A model generated the notes under the pieces. That model was not told the origin of the DNA and made no database searches. It was given only the letters and a program-made list of their open reading frames with translations. A stretch of DNA of 64,000 nt from Podocnemis expansa (taxonomy: Eukaryota; Chordata; Testudines; Podocnemididae), in the NCBI GenBank assembly GCA_007922195.1, contig ML682088.1, positions 3,675,110 to 3,739,109 of the forward strand, in the 5' to 3' direction. The position numbers were made by a program, and so were the translations under genes. Below, one piece after another: positions 39,501 to 54,500 of this stretch. Every line of letters starts with the position of its first letter. Within the stretch, counting starts at the first letter, position 1.

Positions 39501-42500
39501 AATAAATGTAGTAAGTCAAAACAAAACTCCGCTATCCAAAACTAGCTGGGACTGGGAGTTTGCAAGTTTGTGTTATTCAGGAAACAAATATTTTCCACTG
39601 CACAAAAGACTGTGACCCCCACACAATCTATGAGATCAAATGTTGCTGTGAAAATGAAGTTGCTTCAGTCTTGCTTGCTCCTGGGAAGAGCCTGGCACTT
39701 CCAAATCTGGGGCATTTGCCAGTTAAAAGACAAAAAGTTGATCATGGACGAGGGAACAAAACGGAAAAGCAGCACTTATCTAGAGCAGCCTAAATCACAG
39801 CAATTACCCAGCATCATTGTATTTACCACGAGTTGCAGTCCCTGGAGATGGAGGAGCCAGGAGGATAGCGCATTCCAGAGTGTATGCAGGAGCACTGAGA
39901 GCTGTCAACACAGCTATCACCATCAAGTAGCTTCCCCACTGAATAGTGCAGGCAACAACAGAAAACAGAACAAAACCACACATTAGGTCCACTTCTTGCA
40001 TTCTTTCACAGAGCTTATTGAAAAGGGTTGGGTCCTTCAAAAGAACCTCATGGGAACTGATGATGCATTTCAATCAGGTGCTGCTTCTGCTCACAAATGT
40101 GCTGAATTGTACATTTCTGGAAGCTCTTTGTGGGCACCCCATTTAAGTTACTCTGCACTACCAATCAATGGGGATGGATTCAAGCCAGAAACCTAGGTCC
40201 AAACTCCAGCAACCTCAAAGGTTGGAGTGTGGGAGATGGGGAACAGGACTGAAATCCAGGCATTCACAAATCAGGGCTAGCCCGGAGACAAATCTAAATG
40301 TAAGAGGCCATGTCCCCATATGTACTATCACCAGTGGGAGATATATCACAGTACCAGCCTCAGAAACCCTACCAGAACTACATATACCAAGGAGTTTCAA
40401 TGCACAGTTTAAGAGTCAATAGATGGGGAAGAGGGGATAGTGACAGCTTGTGAGAGATGAGCAAGATAATAGCTGGAGGAGTATACAGGTGGACAGTTGG
40501 CAAACAGGGAAAGCCTGCATGGTGGCTGTCCAGCCAGCACATATTCAGCAGGTACAGCTTTGCTCACTGGCTAAGATGGAAGCCAGCAAACAGTAAAAGG
40601 AAGCTGTGTGCCACAAACACGCCCGTGGGAGCAACAAAAGTCAAGAGGCAGTGTCAAACTCACTGTCCTTTCACTCATAGAAAATCACTGAAGACTATTA
40701 CACCCATAACAGAGACGCACAAAATAAGGCACAGACAGATTACATGATTTGTCCAAGGTCACACAATGAGCCAATGGAATAGCCAGGAATGGGACAAAGT
40801 GTTCCTCATTCTCAGAGCCTCATGCTCACAACTAGAAGATGCCCCTTCCTTTCTAAGATAAAATTGAACTGGAATCTATGCATTTAAAAGCAGCAGGGCT
40901 CTCCAAAGAAAAACTGGGAAGTTTCTTTTCCTGGCAAAACCAGCTAAATGTTAAACATTAAAACTACTATGTTGTGTCCAAGTTGAACTGGCTCTTTTTC
41001 TTTTGGAGCAGAGACTGAATTGTAGTAGTGCAGAAAAGTGCTTGTAAAAAATCTCCTCCAACTCCCTCTTATGCAGATTCTTCACTCACTTTGCCAGATC
41101 CTCCCTTCTGCATCACTGACACTTCACTCAAACAACAGAACAAACGTTGATGTATTTCTTCCTTTCCTCCCTGCCACTCATGCAATTTCCCTATTTGTCT
41201 CCCTTTGCCATTCCATTCCTTCCCTCCACAGCATCCTTGCAATGCCCTTCCCATCCTCCTCTTCCAGCTCCATTCCTATGCTCTCTGCATTCATACTTCT
41301 GATCTGAGATGACCAAAGCAGCTCTTTGAAACAGTCAGATGTGAAGCAGGGTAACAGGCGTATTTTGCAGCTGATTAATTCCACTGTGTTGGTTCTTCCC
41401 TACCCTGTCCAGATTGCGAGGGGATGGAGAGAGGTGAAATCAGTCAGCTCTGAAGTGGTTTTCCTTCTGTGAGCCAGTCACTTAGCTGTCTTGTTAACAC
41501 TGCTATGGGTCAGTTTATAAGGGTAAGGTGAGGGAAAGAACTCAGCTGAGGAAAAAGAGTCAGCAATACTGGTTGTTCTAAAGGAATAAAGTACAAACCC
41601 AGGTTTGGAGGAACCTATCCAAACACTAAGCAGCCACAGTCTTGCTCAGTGTTTATAATCAGATGTGATCACGCTTATTCAGTCCAGCTGCAAGGGCTAG
41701 ATTAAGGAGCCTAAGGCTCCAGGCTGCCCGCTTTTGTGGGGGCCCCCAGCCTGCAGACCCAAACTTTCACCACAGTGACCTGGGGAGGAGGTAAGCCCAG
41801 AGTCCTGGAGTCAGAGGTCCACCAGTGCCAACACCCCAGGCCCAGGAGTGTTGTGCTGGCAAAGCTGGATCAGCAGGGGGTTCAGGAGCTGCAGCTCAGG
41901 GTCCCCCTTCAGGTCAGAAACTGGGGCTGCAGCCCCTAAAGCCCCTGCTTGATCAGGTCTGGCAATCGGCATCTGTCCCTTCAATAATCCAACTCCTGTT
42001 TCTCCACTTGCAACCTGTGCAAGCGTATATCTATAGAATCATAGATACTACAAAATTTTATCCACCTAAGTTACCTTGATGTACTTTTATCACAGTAATT
42101 CAATCACTTTTACACATCCACATTATACTCCATGTACTGGTGTCACAATTCCTCACCAGAACTCTGCTTACACTGATTTAACTGTCAAGGTGAGGCATTG
42201 TGGGAAGGCTTCAGAAAGCTAGCAACAGTGGATGTAAGCAACATAGTGTCTACAGTGACACTGAGTCATCTTAACTACATCAACATAAGTGAACAAATCT
42301 TCTGGAAGCAGAGCAGAAATGACATCTTAGCACAGATGTTTACAGAGTTAGGTCAACAGAAGCTGCCTTGCACCATCCTAACTTCATAGTGCAGACCAAG
42401 TCTAAGAGCACTGCACATCATCTTTTGAATTTCTTTGTCGGTTGTCTTTGGAGTTGTACAAACCACTCTGCAGATGGCAAGATGAAAACTTCAGAAGCAT

Positions 42501-45500
42501 TGCTATTGCAGGCAAAGGTTACTGAACAGTGTCCACCCCAGGTTAAGGCAAAAGGCACATGCGTTTGCTGTAGAATGCCAACAAGGAAGGGCAAGTCTGA
42601 AAGGCTAACATGCTGACCACACTCCTTACAGAAATGAACAAGAACCTGTCCTGAGGATTTATGGATACAATCCACGTCAAGAGCTAGGAAGGAGAGAGGT
42701 GAAGATGAGTTGGAGACCAGAAGGGATGTTTTCTGACCTCATGTAATAACACAGGCCACAGGACTTTGCCTGCTAACTAATTGGCTGATAAAGATGTTCA
42801 AGTTCCCCCATCATGCCATCTCCCAAGGGTACCTTCCCAAGGCATGCCACATACTGAGAATACATACAAGAAACTGCAACCTAGTCAGAACAACACTGAG
42901 CTATAAATGGCTCTAAAGAGCAATTTAGAACAGAATAGTAATGGCATCCCCCAAATCTAGGCATCGCTGGCACCACCATGCTCTGAAACCAAAAGCACAG
43001 TTTCAGCATGCCAAAGCTCATTCAGTTATATGCAATATATAATAAATTCCTACAGAGTTAAACACACATCTTTGTCCACATCAGTGAAGTCTACTTTCTA
43101 AATGCAAACCACAAGACTGTTCCCACTTTGAGAAACAAGAGAAAGAAGAATATGGTCTTTTCAGCCAGAGAAAAAGTTTGCTTCAGATGGCAGTGACAGG
43201 CATATTAAAGGAAAAGAGAAAAATAACATAGAATCGTAGGTTTGCAAGGGACCTCCTGAGGTCATCTAGTCCAACCCCCTACTAAAAGCAGGATGACTCC
43301 CACTAAATCATCTCAGCCAGGGTTTTGTCTAACCAGGCCTTAAATGTTTCTGAAGACAGAGATTCCGACACCTGCAAATCTCTGCTCAATTTAGTCACGC
43401 AAATAGCTCCACTGAATTCAATATCTTGAATGAAAAAGGCAATAAGAATTCAGTTCATAGATTTAAACCCTATGGCTCCTCCTGGATGAAATGTGAAGTA
43501 TTTTTCCTTTTTCCTCTAATAAACCCTCTCAGTATAGTTATTTTCTCACCTTCTTCCCCTGACAGTTGGACTCCTCTAATGAGAAGTAATTCAAAAGAAA
43601 CTTGTAGACCTAAAAGCATCACGTGGTGCCACCCCAAGCCTGGAAGGAGCTCCTATAGCACTAACTGGTGCTGATATTCACAAAGAGCTTACTCCAACCC
43701 CCCATTGAACTTAAATAGAAGTCCCTTCATAGAGCAAGCATACAGGCAGTATACAAACTGCCCTATTTTAGGACTTACACAGACAAAGAGAAGTGTTTTT
43801 GATTTTAGGAACATTTGAAGACAGACACTGGTTTCCTTCTTCTCATAAAATAGGTAACATCACTGCCAAATGTTTCTCTGTGTAAATAAATCAGTAAATA
43901 AATTACCAGGGCAGCTGCAGCCATCAGCACATTGTCCTTGACACACTTCATTGATATTCAGACTCTGGCAGGTTTTGGCACAAGGAGATACACACTCCTT
44001 ATACTCCATGCCAACTGGACATCTTGGCCCTGAAACAATTAAAAGAAATTAGACATACATATTCTTAAATAACTGTTAACCTTTTAAATTATCATGGAAC
44101 AAATGACAAGGGTCAGAGATGAGATCAAATCCTCTCTGATCAATGATTTCATTTTCGGGAACAAAATATTTAATAGATGATAATTTTGTTGCCTAATGTG
44201 ACTGTTACATCTGCCCACTCAGCTCCGTACAAGAACAAGAGCTTTGTGAAAGTTTGCAGGCTTGTCTATTGCACTAACAAAAGTTCCATAGACATATTTA
44301 AGGCAAAAATCACAAATCATTCAGAATCATTGGGGGGGGGGGAGCAAATTACATAGCAGTAATTCCAAGTGGAATCAGTGTGTGATTCATCACGGAGGAA
44401 AGCCCAGCAATGATATCCAGCTACTTCTGGTATACAAATAAATTATTTGCCTCCTAAAGACCCTCATAGTTATACAGTTCATTCACTGTGTCACACTGAT
44501 GTCTTGTACTACCAGGGAAAAGTGAATCCGGTGTGGGACATGGAAATCCAATTATATATCCTGGAGCTGACCCAGCCATAACATGCATGTTTTCAGGCAC
44601 GCATACATCCCCTTGGTCTCTTTTATCAACTATCATCAAACATCCTGTTCAGTTGGATTCCCAGTGAATTTACTCATGAACACACAAAGCATGACAGGAA
44701 CAATCTTCTCCAGAATGCTTGCATTGAAAGGCCATCTGGTGACAACCACAGTGACCGATTTCCACTGTCATCACTATACCATGCAGAGGAATGATAAAAT
44801 TTCTTTGCTAATCAAGATGTTGCAGTAAAAGCCAGCCCAAAAAGGAAGCAACATCCTTGTTTTAGGATTTGGACAGAGCATTGATTATGGTGTCCTCTTT
44901 TTTCCCCAAGGGGACCATACACCACACAGGCCTCATGTCTCTGGAAAGCAGCACAAGGTCTTCCTCAGAAAGAAAAATAAACCTAAGATTGTTCTGATAG
45001 ATCGGACAATATCCTGGACAAACATTGCAAAATTTACTGAGTTAAGTTGGATGCCAAAGGCATCCATGATATTAAAAATGCAACTGTGTACCTGTTGTTA
45101 TGGAATTGTAAAGCAATCTCTGGGAAGAGAAATTACACAGGATTTATGGAACAATACAGGGCAAGTGGATTTCCTCAGAAATACTTGGTGTGAGGAGAAT
45201 GCGAATGACTCACCTGGGATTCTGTCCTTTTGGAGCTGTGCCTTGAGAACAGCCCATTGTCTGCTAATTACCTGCTCCTGCAAAGTCCAGACCAAAGCCT
45301 GCTGAGCCATGTAAAGGGTTGCCTAAAACTTTTTATCAGTGTGCTAGTTCTGAGCTGAAGCCATTTTGAGCTTGTGATTAAGGAGAGACCCCTTGGTGGA
45401 GTCTGAAAAACTAATCAGCTGCCACAGCCCTTGCTGGAGTTGGTGTGATCTCCAGTAAGTTTATTAACCTATGTGTAGGTTCTCTTTTTGGTTTTAATAC

Positions 45501-48500
45501 ATTTCCTCAGCAGTGCTTTTACATCAAAAATAAAAATGTGCATGCACACAAAGAACTGTTTGGCAAATTTTAACTATGAGTAGCCACATTGTTGTTAGTC
45601 TCTGAAGAGCAGGCAAACAGGGTTACTTAAGTTGTCTGACTGCTGGTGAATTCATAGCAAAAACAGGGAGCTGTGCAGCCTGGAAAACACATGGCCCAGA
45701 AGTAAGAAAGACATCATCCAACAGAGATGTTGACTGGAAAGGTGGAAACTAGAGCAGCTATCCATGCTAGAAACATAGATAGGGCACAACCTAAACTGTG
45801 CCAGTTGTCTCCCTGCAGAGTAATCAAGAGAGCTCCCTTTGCCTACAGGGGAAAACCAATGCAGCTGGTCCATGGGTTTGACTAAAGCCACAAATGAAAA
45901 TAAAGCTCCCTTCCTAGAGGAATGGAGAACGGTTCTGGCCCTTCCCATCAGCAAATTAGGAGCTTGTTATTTCCCCGTCTCAGACCTTGTATAGCTATTT
46001 CTACCCAGACCAGGCGAGAGTAATGAGGATGTGACTCACCACCAGATCAGAACAGCAGCATCTTGCACACACTTGGTGCTAATGTTAAAACCTGCCCAAG
46101 CAACAGAGCATGACAGTGACAATTTTCCACAGGATGCTTGGTAGCTCAGACAGATGTTCCAGAAAATGCTCGGTGGCTCAGATGTTCTCATCTCCTCCTC
46201 CATACTTGCTGCACACACAGACTTTTAGCCATTTCTTTGACAAGCTATGGGACATAAACACCCTGTCACCTGTCCCTAATGAAAGTTTTCTTCCCTGGTC
46301 AAAATAGAATGAGTCACATCTTACTCTGGAAGCTAATTGATAGAGTTGGAAATCAAACCACCCAATCCCAAAGATTATGGCTGGAAGTACTTTAGTGATA
46401 ACAGAGTTAGCATCATGGACAGAAACTCCAGTACATTTAAGACAGTAAAGAATAAGGAAACAAAATAATTGTGCTTGAGAAATCAGGAAAGGAGTAAAAG
46501 CTTTTTCTGGCAGACTTTCTCAACCACAACATGCAGCTATATGGATTAAACAATAATAGCCTTAACGGGACACTTACTACATGAGCTGTCATTGGGCCAT
46601 CCATCCACAATCACTCCTTGCTGAGCGCAGTTCCTGGCATACTCTAGGAAAGTTGGACAATGACAGTGCATGTCCTGAGCACATGTGCACATGTCTTCTT
46701 CACAGAGACCAATGAATGTCTCAGGATCAACTCGATGGTGGCATTTGGAGAACACAGCAGACGTCCTTAGCAGCTGGCACCTTTCCATGACATCCTGCAT
46801 AATTAGAACAGGTGGAGGGGATGGGGAATAAAATTATTTTGGTTACAAACTGTTTAGAACACTGTGCCTCAACCAGTGGGTCATGATCTGTAGGCAAAGG
46901 GTGGAGTATAAAAGGCAAGCTGGGAGACTGTGAAGTTTTGAAAATGTTAATATAATCTAAAGCACATGAAATCTCACTCCATTCCACACACAGCCTGGCC
47001 CTTCAAGATCAAGTGTTAGAATCATGATGTTATAAATGTTAGGGCCACAAAGGATCACCAGATTATCAAGTCTGACTTGCTGTATATCACAAGATAATAA
47101 GCACTACCCAACCAATTTACACCAAATCCAGCAATCAGAATTAGATCAAATTATTGCATCCTTCAGGATATTAAACTATTCTGTGGCACAGGCAGAGAAC
47201 CAAAAGGACAGAGGTGCATCAGTGTATCTATGTTAACCTCTCAAAACACACAACTACATTGTATGTGCTTCGTGTTACTATTAATACGTTTAATTTAGTT
47301 TTATAGTAAAGGTACAGGTGAAAAAATGCAAACCTGAAAATGTTAGAAACGCTGGGTTTAGATTCTCTTTCCATGTAATCCTGCCCCATATGATATAGAA
47401 TTATACCTGCTCAAATGAATATCCTAGGTGCTGTACATCTAACATTGACTCACCTTTAGCTCAAATGGTAAGGATATGGCTGAAGGAGGTGGCTCAGGTT
47501 TCTGTTCCTCACTGATACTGGGAAGCTCCCCACGGTCATGAGGCGCACCATGGTGAAACCATGAAGCTGCTAAATGGCCATCAATTTGTAACAATTTTAA
47601 ACACAGAGGTCTTAAACAGACATTCTCTTTAAAATTATCGGCCAGGTCTTTGACTGGTAGAAATAAATGTAGCTCCATTGACTTCAGTTGTATTATGCCC
47701 CAACCTGAAGTTAAGCATATGCATACTGAACCAGGGCTGAAGGAACTAATATAATGGCCATCAAAGCCAATGGAAAGATTAAGCAGACCAATAATGATAT
47801 ACAATTCAGTGACCAAAATTCAGGGCTCAAAGACACAAAAAGAAAAATGAACATTCCAAGAGCAAGAAATAACTCAGACAAGTTTAAAGGACATCATCGC
47901 ATCTGTTTATTTTAATGTCTGTATGTTGCCAAAAGATTTTATCATCAATTATTTTAATGAAACATTTGAATTTATCAGAGTTCAGACTAATATGGCATCT
48001 TTATTAGAACCTGCTAAGTCAAGCCTCAGTGCTAGTAGTGGAATGGGAAGACAGCTCTCTTTTATGAACATAATTATAAATTATTTTAGATTGCCGCTTT
48101 TTGGGGTTTTTTTTAAAATCAACTAAGTAAATGTTAACAACTCTATAAATATTCACATATTCCAGTGTTAAGAAGAATCATTGCAGTACTTTATTCTGAT
48201 ATTGCCCAATTCAAATATTTCTTGACCTTGTTCTTTCACTGCAGGATTAGGAAATGAGTAAGTGTCACAGAAATCTTAGGAGTTACCTTTGAATTTCAGT
48301 AACAATATTTAAGAGAATGGCTGTGAGCTAACTGAAGTAACCTAAGGGTATATGGCAGGAAGCAATAAATAAATAACCTGACCAAATTATAAAGTTGATC
48401 TGGTTGTGTGAAAGATACTAATTTAAACTGTTCACAATGTTACAAGGACTATCTTCAACAAATTGGAGCTGATTTTTCCCCTCTTGTGACACATCTTAGC

Positions 48501-51500
48501 AGTGTACCAATACAGTTGATTACTGATGTTTAAATTTGAAAATATAAAAAACAACAAGCATAGAATTTGCAGAATCCAGCAGAAGAGTAGTGATGATTTG
48601 GGAAATGACTCCCCAAAGCCCATTTTCTGAAATAAAGAGTTTGTAACTAATTTTTGGCCACATAGGAACACTCAATCATAACTACGCTGCAAACCATGAG
48701 CTCCTCAAGCATTCACAGTTATAACAGGATTAAAAAAAAATACCTCTAGCCCCCTACTATTTGAGCTAAAGGGGAATATCAGTTAGGTATCACACTACAG
48801 GGCCACGTTGCTCTTTATGGGTAGAGATACACGTGTTCATCGAGCAGCTTGAAAGACCAGAGTAGTTATGTAAGTCAAAAGCACCAAGAATTGACAACGT
48901 CTGTGTCCTACCTCTTAAATAAAACATTCCCTTTCCTGATTACTAGACTCAAGTTCTGTTTTTTCTCTATTGAGAGGGACATTACACAGCCTAAGTCATA
49001 TACTGAAGCAGCTCTGGTTTCATTCAGTAAAGGACAGAAATTAGAAGTGACAGCACTGGTTGGGACTAGATGCCAGCAGTCCAGCTCAGTGGCTAGAACC
49101 AAGCTGACCATGCCAGCAGGAACCAGAGCCAAGTGTCATAGCTGGATTCAGGAATCAGGAGCACAGTACGACCAAAAGTGATCTCAGCTGCAGACTGAAG
49201 CATTGAGCAACCTGTGAGCTGCTGCTGCTGCTGCTGAATTTAAAAGCAAGCCTCCCTTCAACCAAGGTGGATACAGGAATGCTGGAAGAGAGACATTGAA
49301 TCAAACTGTAAATCCTGTTTACAATAGAAACCAATTCAAACCCAGGGGTACGATATCACACGACCCTTAGTTCCAGCACCTCTGAGTGGACTGCCAAATC
49401 AAGCAGTTCTATACAATCCAGTTGAACTCCTTAATCTCCCTAGACACTGGGCTGGTTGGCCTCAGGTTTAGCTGAAGAGTTTCAATCTTGACAGACAAGA
49501 GACCAACAATTCCTATTGGTAGTGACATGCAACAAAGGTTTCTGAATTTGTTTTCAGGCTTCAGGTGTTTTCACTAAAAACATGTTTCCAAGACCCAGGT
49601 TCCAGTCCCCACTCTGCCTGATTCAGAGTGCTTCTTCCTTCCAAATCACTCTCAGTCAGGGACAGTTGGGACTGAAACAATCCTTTCACATCAGTGCTCT
49701 AATCACCCAGTCAAAGAGACTCTCTCCACTCTATTTTCAGCCTTCCTGACAAAAGTTTAATGGAAATAGATATGTCCCCACAAAACATTTCAACTTCACA
49801 AAATGCAATTCCAGAGTATTTTTACTGACTAGCTGCAGCATAGTATGAAGCACTGATCAATTCATTACTGAGTTATTTAATGACCATCTTTACCTTCATT
49901 TTTATAGCATATACATTCTTTTATTCTTGAATGTAGTTCATGGTAAATATGTACAGCACTGATAGTATTTTCCAAGAGAAATTTAACTGGCCACTACTGT
50001 AATGTGTTGGTAAATTACTCAAGACAGGACCAAGCCATAATATTTTGACCTGGATTTTGAATTGCCTCCTCCAGTTTCAGGAATCTTTCAGCTGCCATGG
50101 TATAGTTTAGCCAGATGCATGATTTAGTTCTGGATCCTAGTTTAAGGTCTAAACAACCTTCAAGGCTGGAACTGTTTGGGTCCCAGAATTTTAACCAAGT
50201 GACATTTCTATGATCTGTTGCTATAGGGTATTGTGGTAGAATTTTGTAATTGAACCCTTGATAGAAAAGAACCTCTGCAAATGTTTAACATTATATTGCC
50301 AACTTACCAAAAAAACACCACACAGTTTGTTTATTTTGTATATTTGCAGCATACCATATATAGTCAGTTTCACTGTTTGCTGTTCTATCGTTAATGAGTT
50401 TCAGACATACTTTGAACGGTGGGCCCTGATTCTGAGTGCTCAGTGATGCCACAGGTCAGAGATACCACAGACCTGATTTTCAGAAATGCTGAGCCACAAA
50501 ACTTCACCTGGCGTTTTCAGTGCTCAGTATCTCTGAGAATATACAGAAATGTGACTATAAAATCATTCAGAAGTGGGAAAGTATTTAGACACAAATATAG
50601 AACTTGTTGCTACTTTGTATATGTTCAGGTTTTTGTCATTCATTTGATTCTAAACTGACAGTGTCATTTTAAATGTGACTGGTGACATCATCGCATGGAA
50701 GCATCTCAGTGATCATAATTTATTGATTTCTCTTACCCTGATCCCAACTTCCAAAATTTCAGAGGAACGTTATAGTTTTTTTCTGATTTCTTATGCACTA
50801 CTTTAAGGGCTCTCTAAATTGCATAATAAAGACAAATGCCATACAATAGCTATTACTTAAAAAGAAATCTTTACGGCACAGTATTTTAACATGAAAACGA
50901 CCTCTGTTTCCTTTGTGTTTAAAAATAGGTTCTATATGTCATCTGGAAGGGATATGTTTTAAGGATCTAACGTTTCTGGACTTTCATTTTATCTGGTTTG
51001 CTCATCGTTCCCCTATCAAATAAAGAATGCTAAGCTCTCTGAAACAGAGACCTGTATTTTTCCACATTGTGTTAGTTGCCTTCCGCACCTTTGGGTGGCG
51101 TACAGATAATAAATAATACACAACTTTTCACATGGACTCAGCCTAGCTTTCTCCAGAGTGGGACGAGGCAGGGGAGGGGCAAGTCCCCAGGTGCCAGGCT
51201 GTGGAGGTGCAGGGAGGGGGCCTGCAAGGCATGGGGCATCCAGGGGAGCACAAATACATGTTTGGCTGCTGGACACCCTCGCCACGCAACTGTTTCTCCA
51301 ACATGCTGCAGGAGCTCCTATAAGAGAGTGGTCCCGGCTCTCTTTTACACAGGAGTACCACCATGACTTCACTGGAGTTACTCTTGATTTATACCACTGA
51401 AGATGACAGGAGAATCAGGCTCATGGGCTATGCACATCTCCATTTGCCTTCCAAGGTTCTGAGATAAACAAGGGCCAGTACAGCATTAGCTTTCTTTGTT

Positions 51501-54500
51501 GAATACAGAGAGTACTCTTCCTCATACATCTGAATCTTATTCTCACTGGAGTTACTGCAAAAATTATTACCATTTCAATGGAAGCAGAATCAGAGCACTA
51601 AAATCCCATATGACTTTCATTATAGCTATAATTCTCTAGCCATAGAAAAAGATGAGAACAAAAGGTAGCCTCTGAGAACTATTTTTAAGTGAAGGTAAAA
51701 TCTTGAAAGTTAGGATCGCATTTAAGAATGTATACAAAGGTAAAATCCTTTTATCACTCTAAAGAACTGAGATCTCTCTCTCTGCAAAAATATTGCTGCC
51801 AAGGCTGTCCTTTGATTCATCTGCATTACAGATAGAGGAGTGGTGGGGCACTGCATTATAAAACAGTCTGGTTTTGGCTGTGAGGACAGGACTAAGCTGT
51901 TATAACTATGTTAAGGGAACCATGATACAACACGCAAGATAAAGGACCCAAACTGAGAACTGTTGTAAAAGCGGATGTTACTTCTTCTTGGCTTACCGTA
52001 CAATAAGGCTGAATTTCATGTCAGAGTTGTAGCGCTGCTTTTTTTTTTTTTTTTTTTTTTTAAGAATTGTCTATGAAACAGGTAAGATGCAATCAGTAAC
52101 TGCAATGCAGGCACGACCTGTGAGAGTCAGGCATGAGCCACCTATTATGATGATGATGTTTGTTATGGGAATAACTAAAGACCAAACAACAACCAGGCTT
52201 CATTGTGTAAGGCACCATTCAAACACAGAGCAGTACAATATCTAGTCCCTTGTACAACTTCCTAACTTTTTTTCCAATGGTCAGTCTCTCCCATACCTTG
52301 TCTCCTCCAACATTCCACCCTTTCCACTCTTCCAGCAACACCATCTTCAATGCCCCATTCATTTACTTCTCTAATAATTCTTCTATATATGGAATGACCA
52401 GCTTACCCAGTTTGCCAACCCATCTCTCCCACTATATATAATCCTTCCTAAAACATCATTCCTTCCTCAATATCCACCAGCAGAGAGGTCTTAAACACAC
52501 ATTAAAAAAAATTCACCTTCTTAATTCCCTCTCTGAATTTCTCAAAACATCTTGTCTTCCATATGCCTGTATGCTCTAAAAAGCAGAACCAACAGTTCTG
52601 TATAGTACAATGCGGAGATTATACCTGTGATATAAACATAAAGGAGGGCCTATCTACTAGGGCTGGTTGGCAATTTGCTCTCAGAATGAATTTTTGACAG
52701 AAAATGCAGTCCCCACAAAATTAATTTTTCAGCAGGACAAAAATTCTGGTTTTCATTCAGCTCCAATATCTACAGTGCAAATACAATTAAATCAGGGGAC
52801 ACACTTTACTGGAGTTCTTTGCAGACTCACTTTACAACACAACTTTAGTTGGGTGTGTGGATTGGCACTGCTGATTCCTGTAATCAGGTCCATATGAACA
52901 AAGCCATTAACATGGTTACAGCGCACAGCTAAATACAAACGTATGCATACTGCAAGCTGGAGAAAGGCAAGATGTGTCCCTTCCATCTGTTGTGGCAGTA
53001 GTGCAGCTTAAATCTTGGTTTCTTTACACAGTTATTTCTTATACAGCTGCCTGTATGGATTGAGCACTGTTACTTATAGGACAAATGTATTTTGGACACC
53101 AAAAAACATTAACGGGCAGACAATACGTTTTCCTCTATCTTGATGATTGTCAGGAAATATATCCAATCATAAGAAAAGTGTCTGAATTAACTTAAGCCTG
53201 TGTTCTCGTTTATTTTTTTATCCACTGAGTGAGCTGACAGGTTGTCACCACACCACAGTGCTTCATTTCATAGTTTGAAAACGGGAGCTGTGTTAGTCCA
53301 GTTCATCAAAACAAAGAGTACTGTGGCATGTAAAGATTAACAAATTTATTTATCACATGAGCTTCCATGGGAGAAAAATCCCACATCATCAGATGCTTCA
53401 AAGTTTGTTAGTCTTTAAGTGCCACAGGATTCCTCATTTGTTTCATGTCATAGGTGAGTGAGATGGTCATTCCCATACAGTTGCTAAAGTAGATCAGGAG
53501 AGGCTGGGGAAATAGCCACGTTTGGTAGGGATTATCAGACCTTTGGGTTTTATGAGATTGTGCTGCAGCAATAAGAAAAGAATGAGGACAAGGGAATACA
53601 TGTATCTGAAGGGATATCCTGGGGGCAGGGAGGGGGGTGCATAGCCATCCAAGCAAAAGTGTGTCCAGGTGTGCATGGGTGGTGCAAGCTTCCCATCCTA
53701 TTTGTAGCAGGATAGAGAGCATGGACAAAATGGAGCATCTGTAGAGGTGAACAAAACAGGAAAAGATTGGGACTCAGGGGGATCATTTCATGGAACAGTG
53801 AGTAATTCCCTGTGTTTGACAATCTGAAGGGATGTCAAGGCAGAGATTTCACGCAAAATCTTTGGAGCTAGTGTGTGCGCTGAGTTGAGATGGGGAGGGG
53901 CCAGCCTCCCAGGAGATGAAAGGTAGGCAGCAGGAACTCTCTCTGTTCCTCTCTGCAATGGAGGAAAAGGGTAGACACCATGCAGGACAGACCTTTCTCC
54001 AAAGAAGAACAGTATGGGGTGTCACACAGTCTGCACATCTCTTCTTTTCCTATCAGCTGCTGTTTCACATAGTGCCTGGAAATGTTAAGAGCCCCAGAAA
54101 CTACGTAACTAGTTTCTCCTGCTGTCCCCACTTCCATCTTCCAAGCATTTGCTGAACATTTATTAAACAAGGAGGCATCTCTACAAAGACATGGTTTGGA
54201 ACAGCATTCTGTGGGGGAAGAAAGAACAAGGAAAACTCCAGAGCTAGATGGGGGAGAGTAACGAAATGAACCAAAGCTATTGTTTTCTTCCCCAACCAGC
54301 TGACTGCCTCAGATTGAAAGGGGCTGAAAGGCTGGGGAGATTTGCATTCCTCAAGCTGGGGCTAGCAAACAAAGGAATCTGTTTCTTGACTGAAAAAATC
54401 AGAATTCTTCAGCAGGCACTCACTTTTGCTGGACTTCTATTAATAATACAGTGCTTATTCATAGCAGTGCATAAATTGAGCCCATGTTGCTCAAATGCTG

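Larger units (their letters stand above)
39939..43906 (-). other. VWF intron 8
   Basis: This 4.0-kb intron contains a MIR-like SINE relic (40690-40835), a pyrimidine-rich plus-strand stretch (41040-41290), a GC-rich repeat (41692-41945), MITE-like debris (42130-42390) and two CR1 3' tails (42705-42800 and 43229-43400). Confidence 0.75.

Noticed and set aside
42418..42675. Minus-strand frame with several cysteines, at first taken as VWF exon 9
   Set aside because: It does not match the VWF cysteine pattern or phase. The true exon 9 was found at 39827-39938 with correct splice sites.
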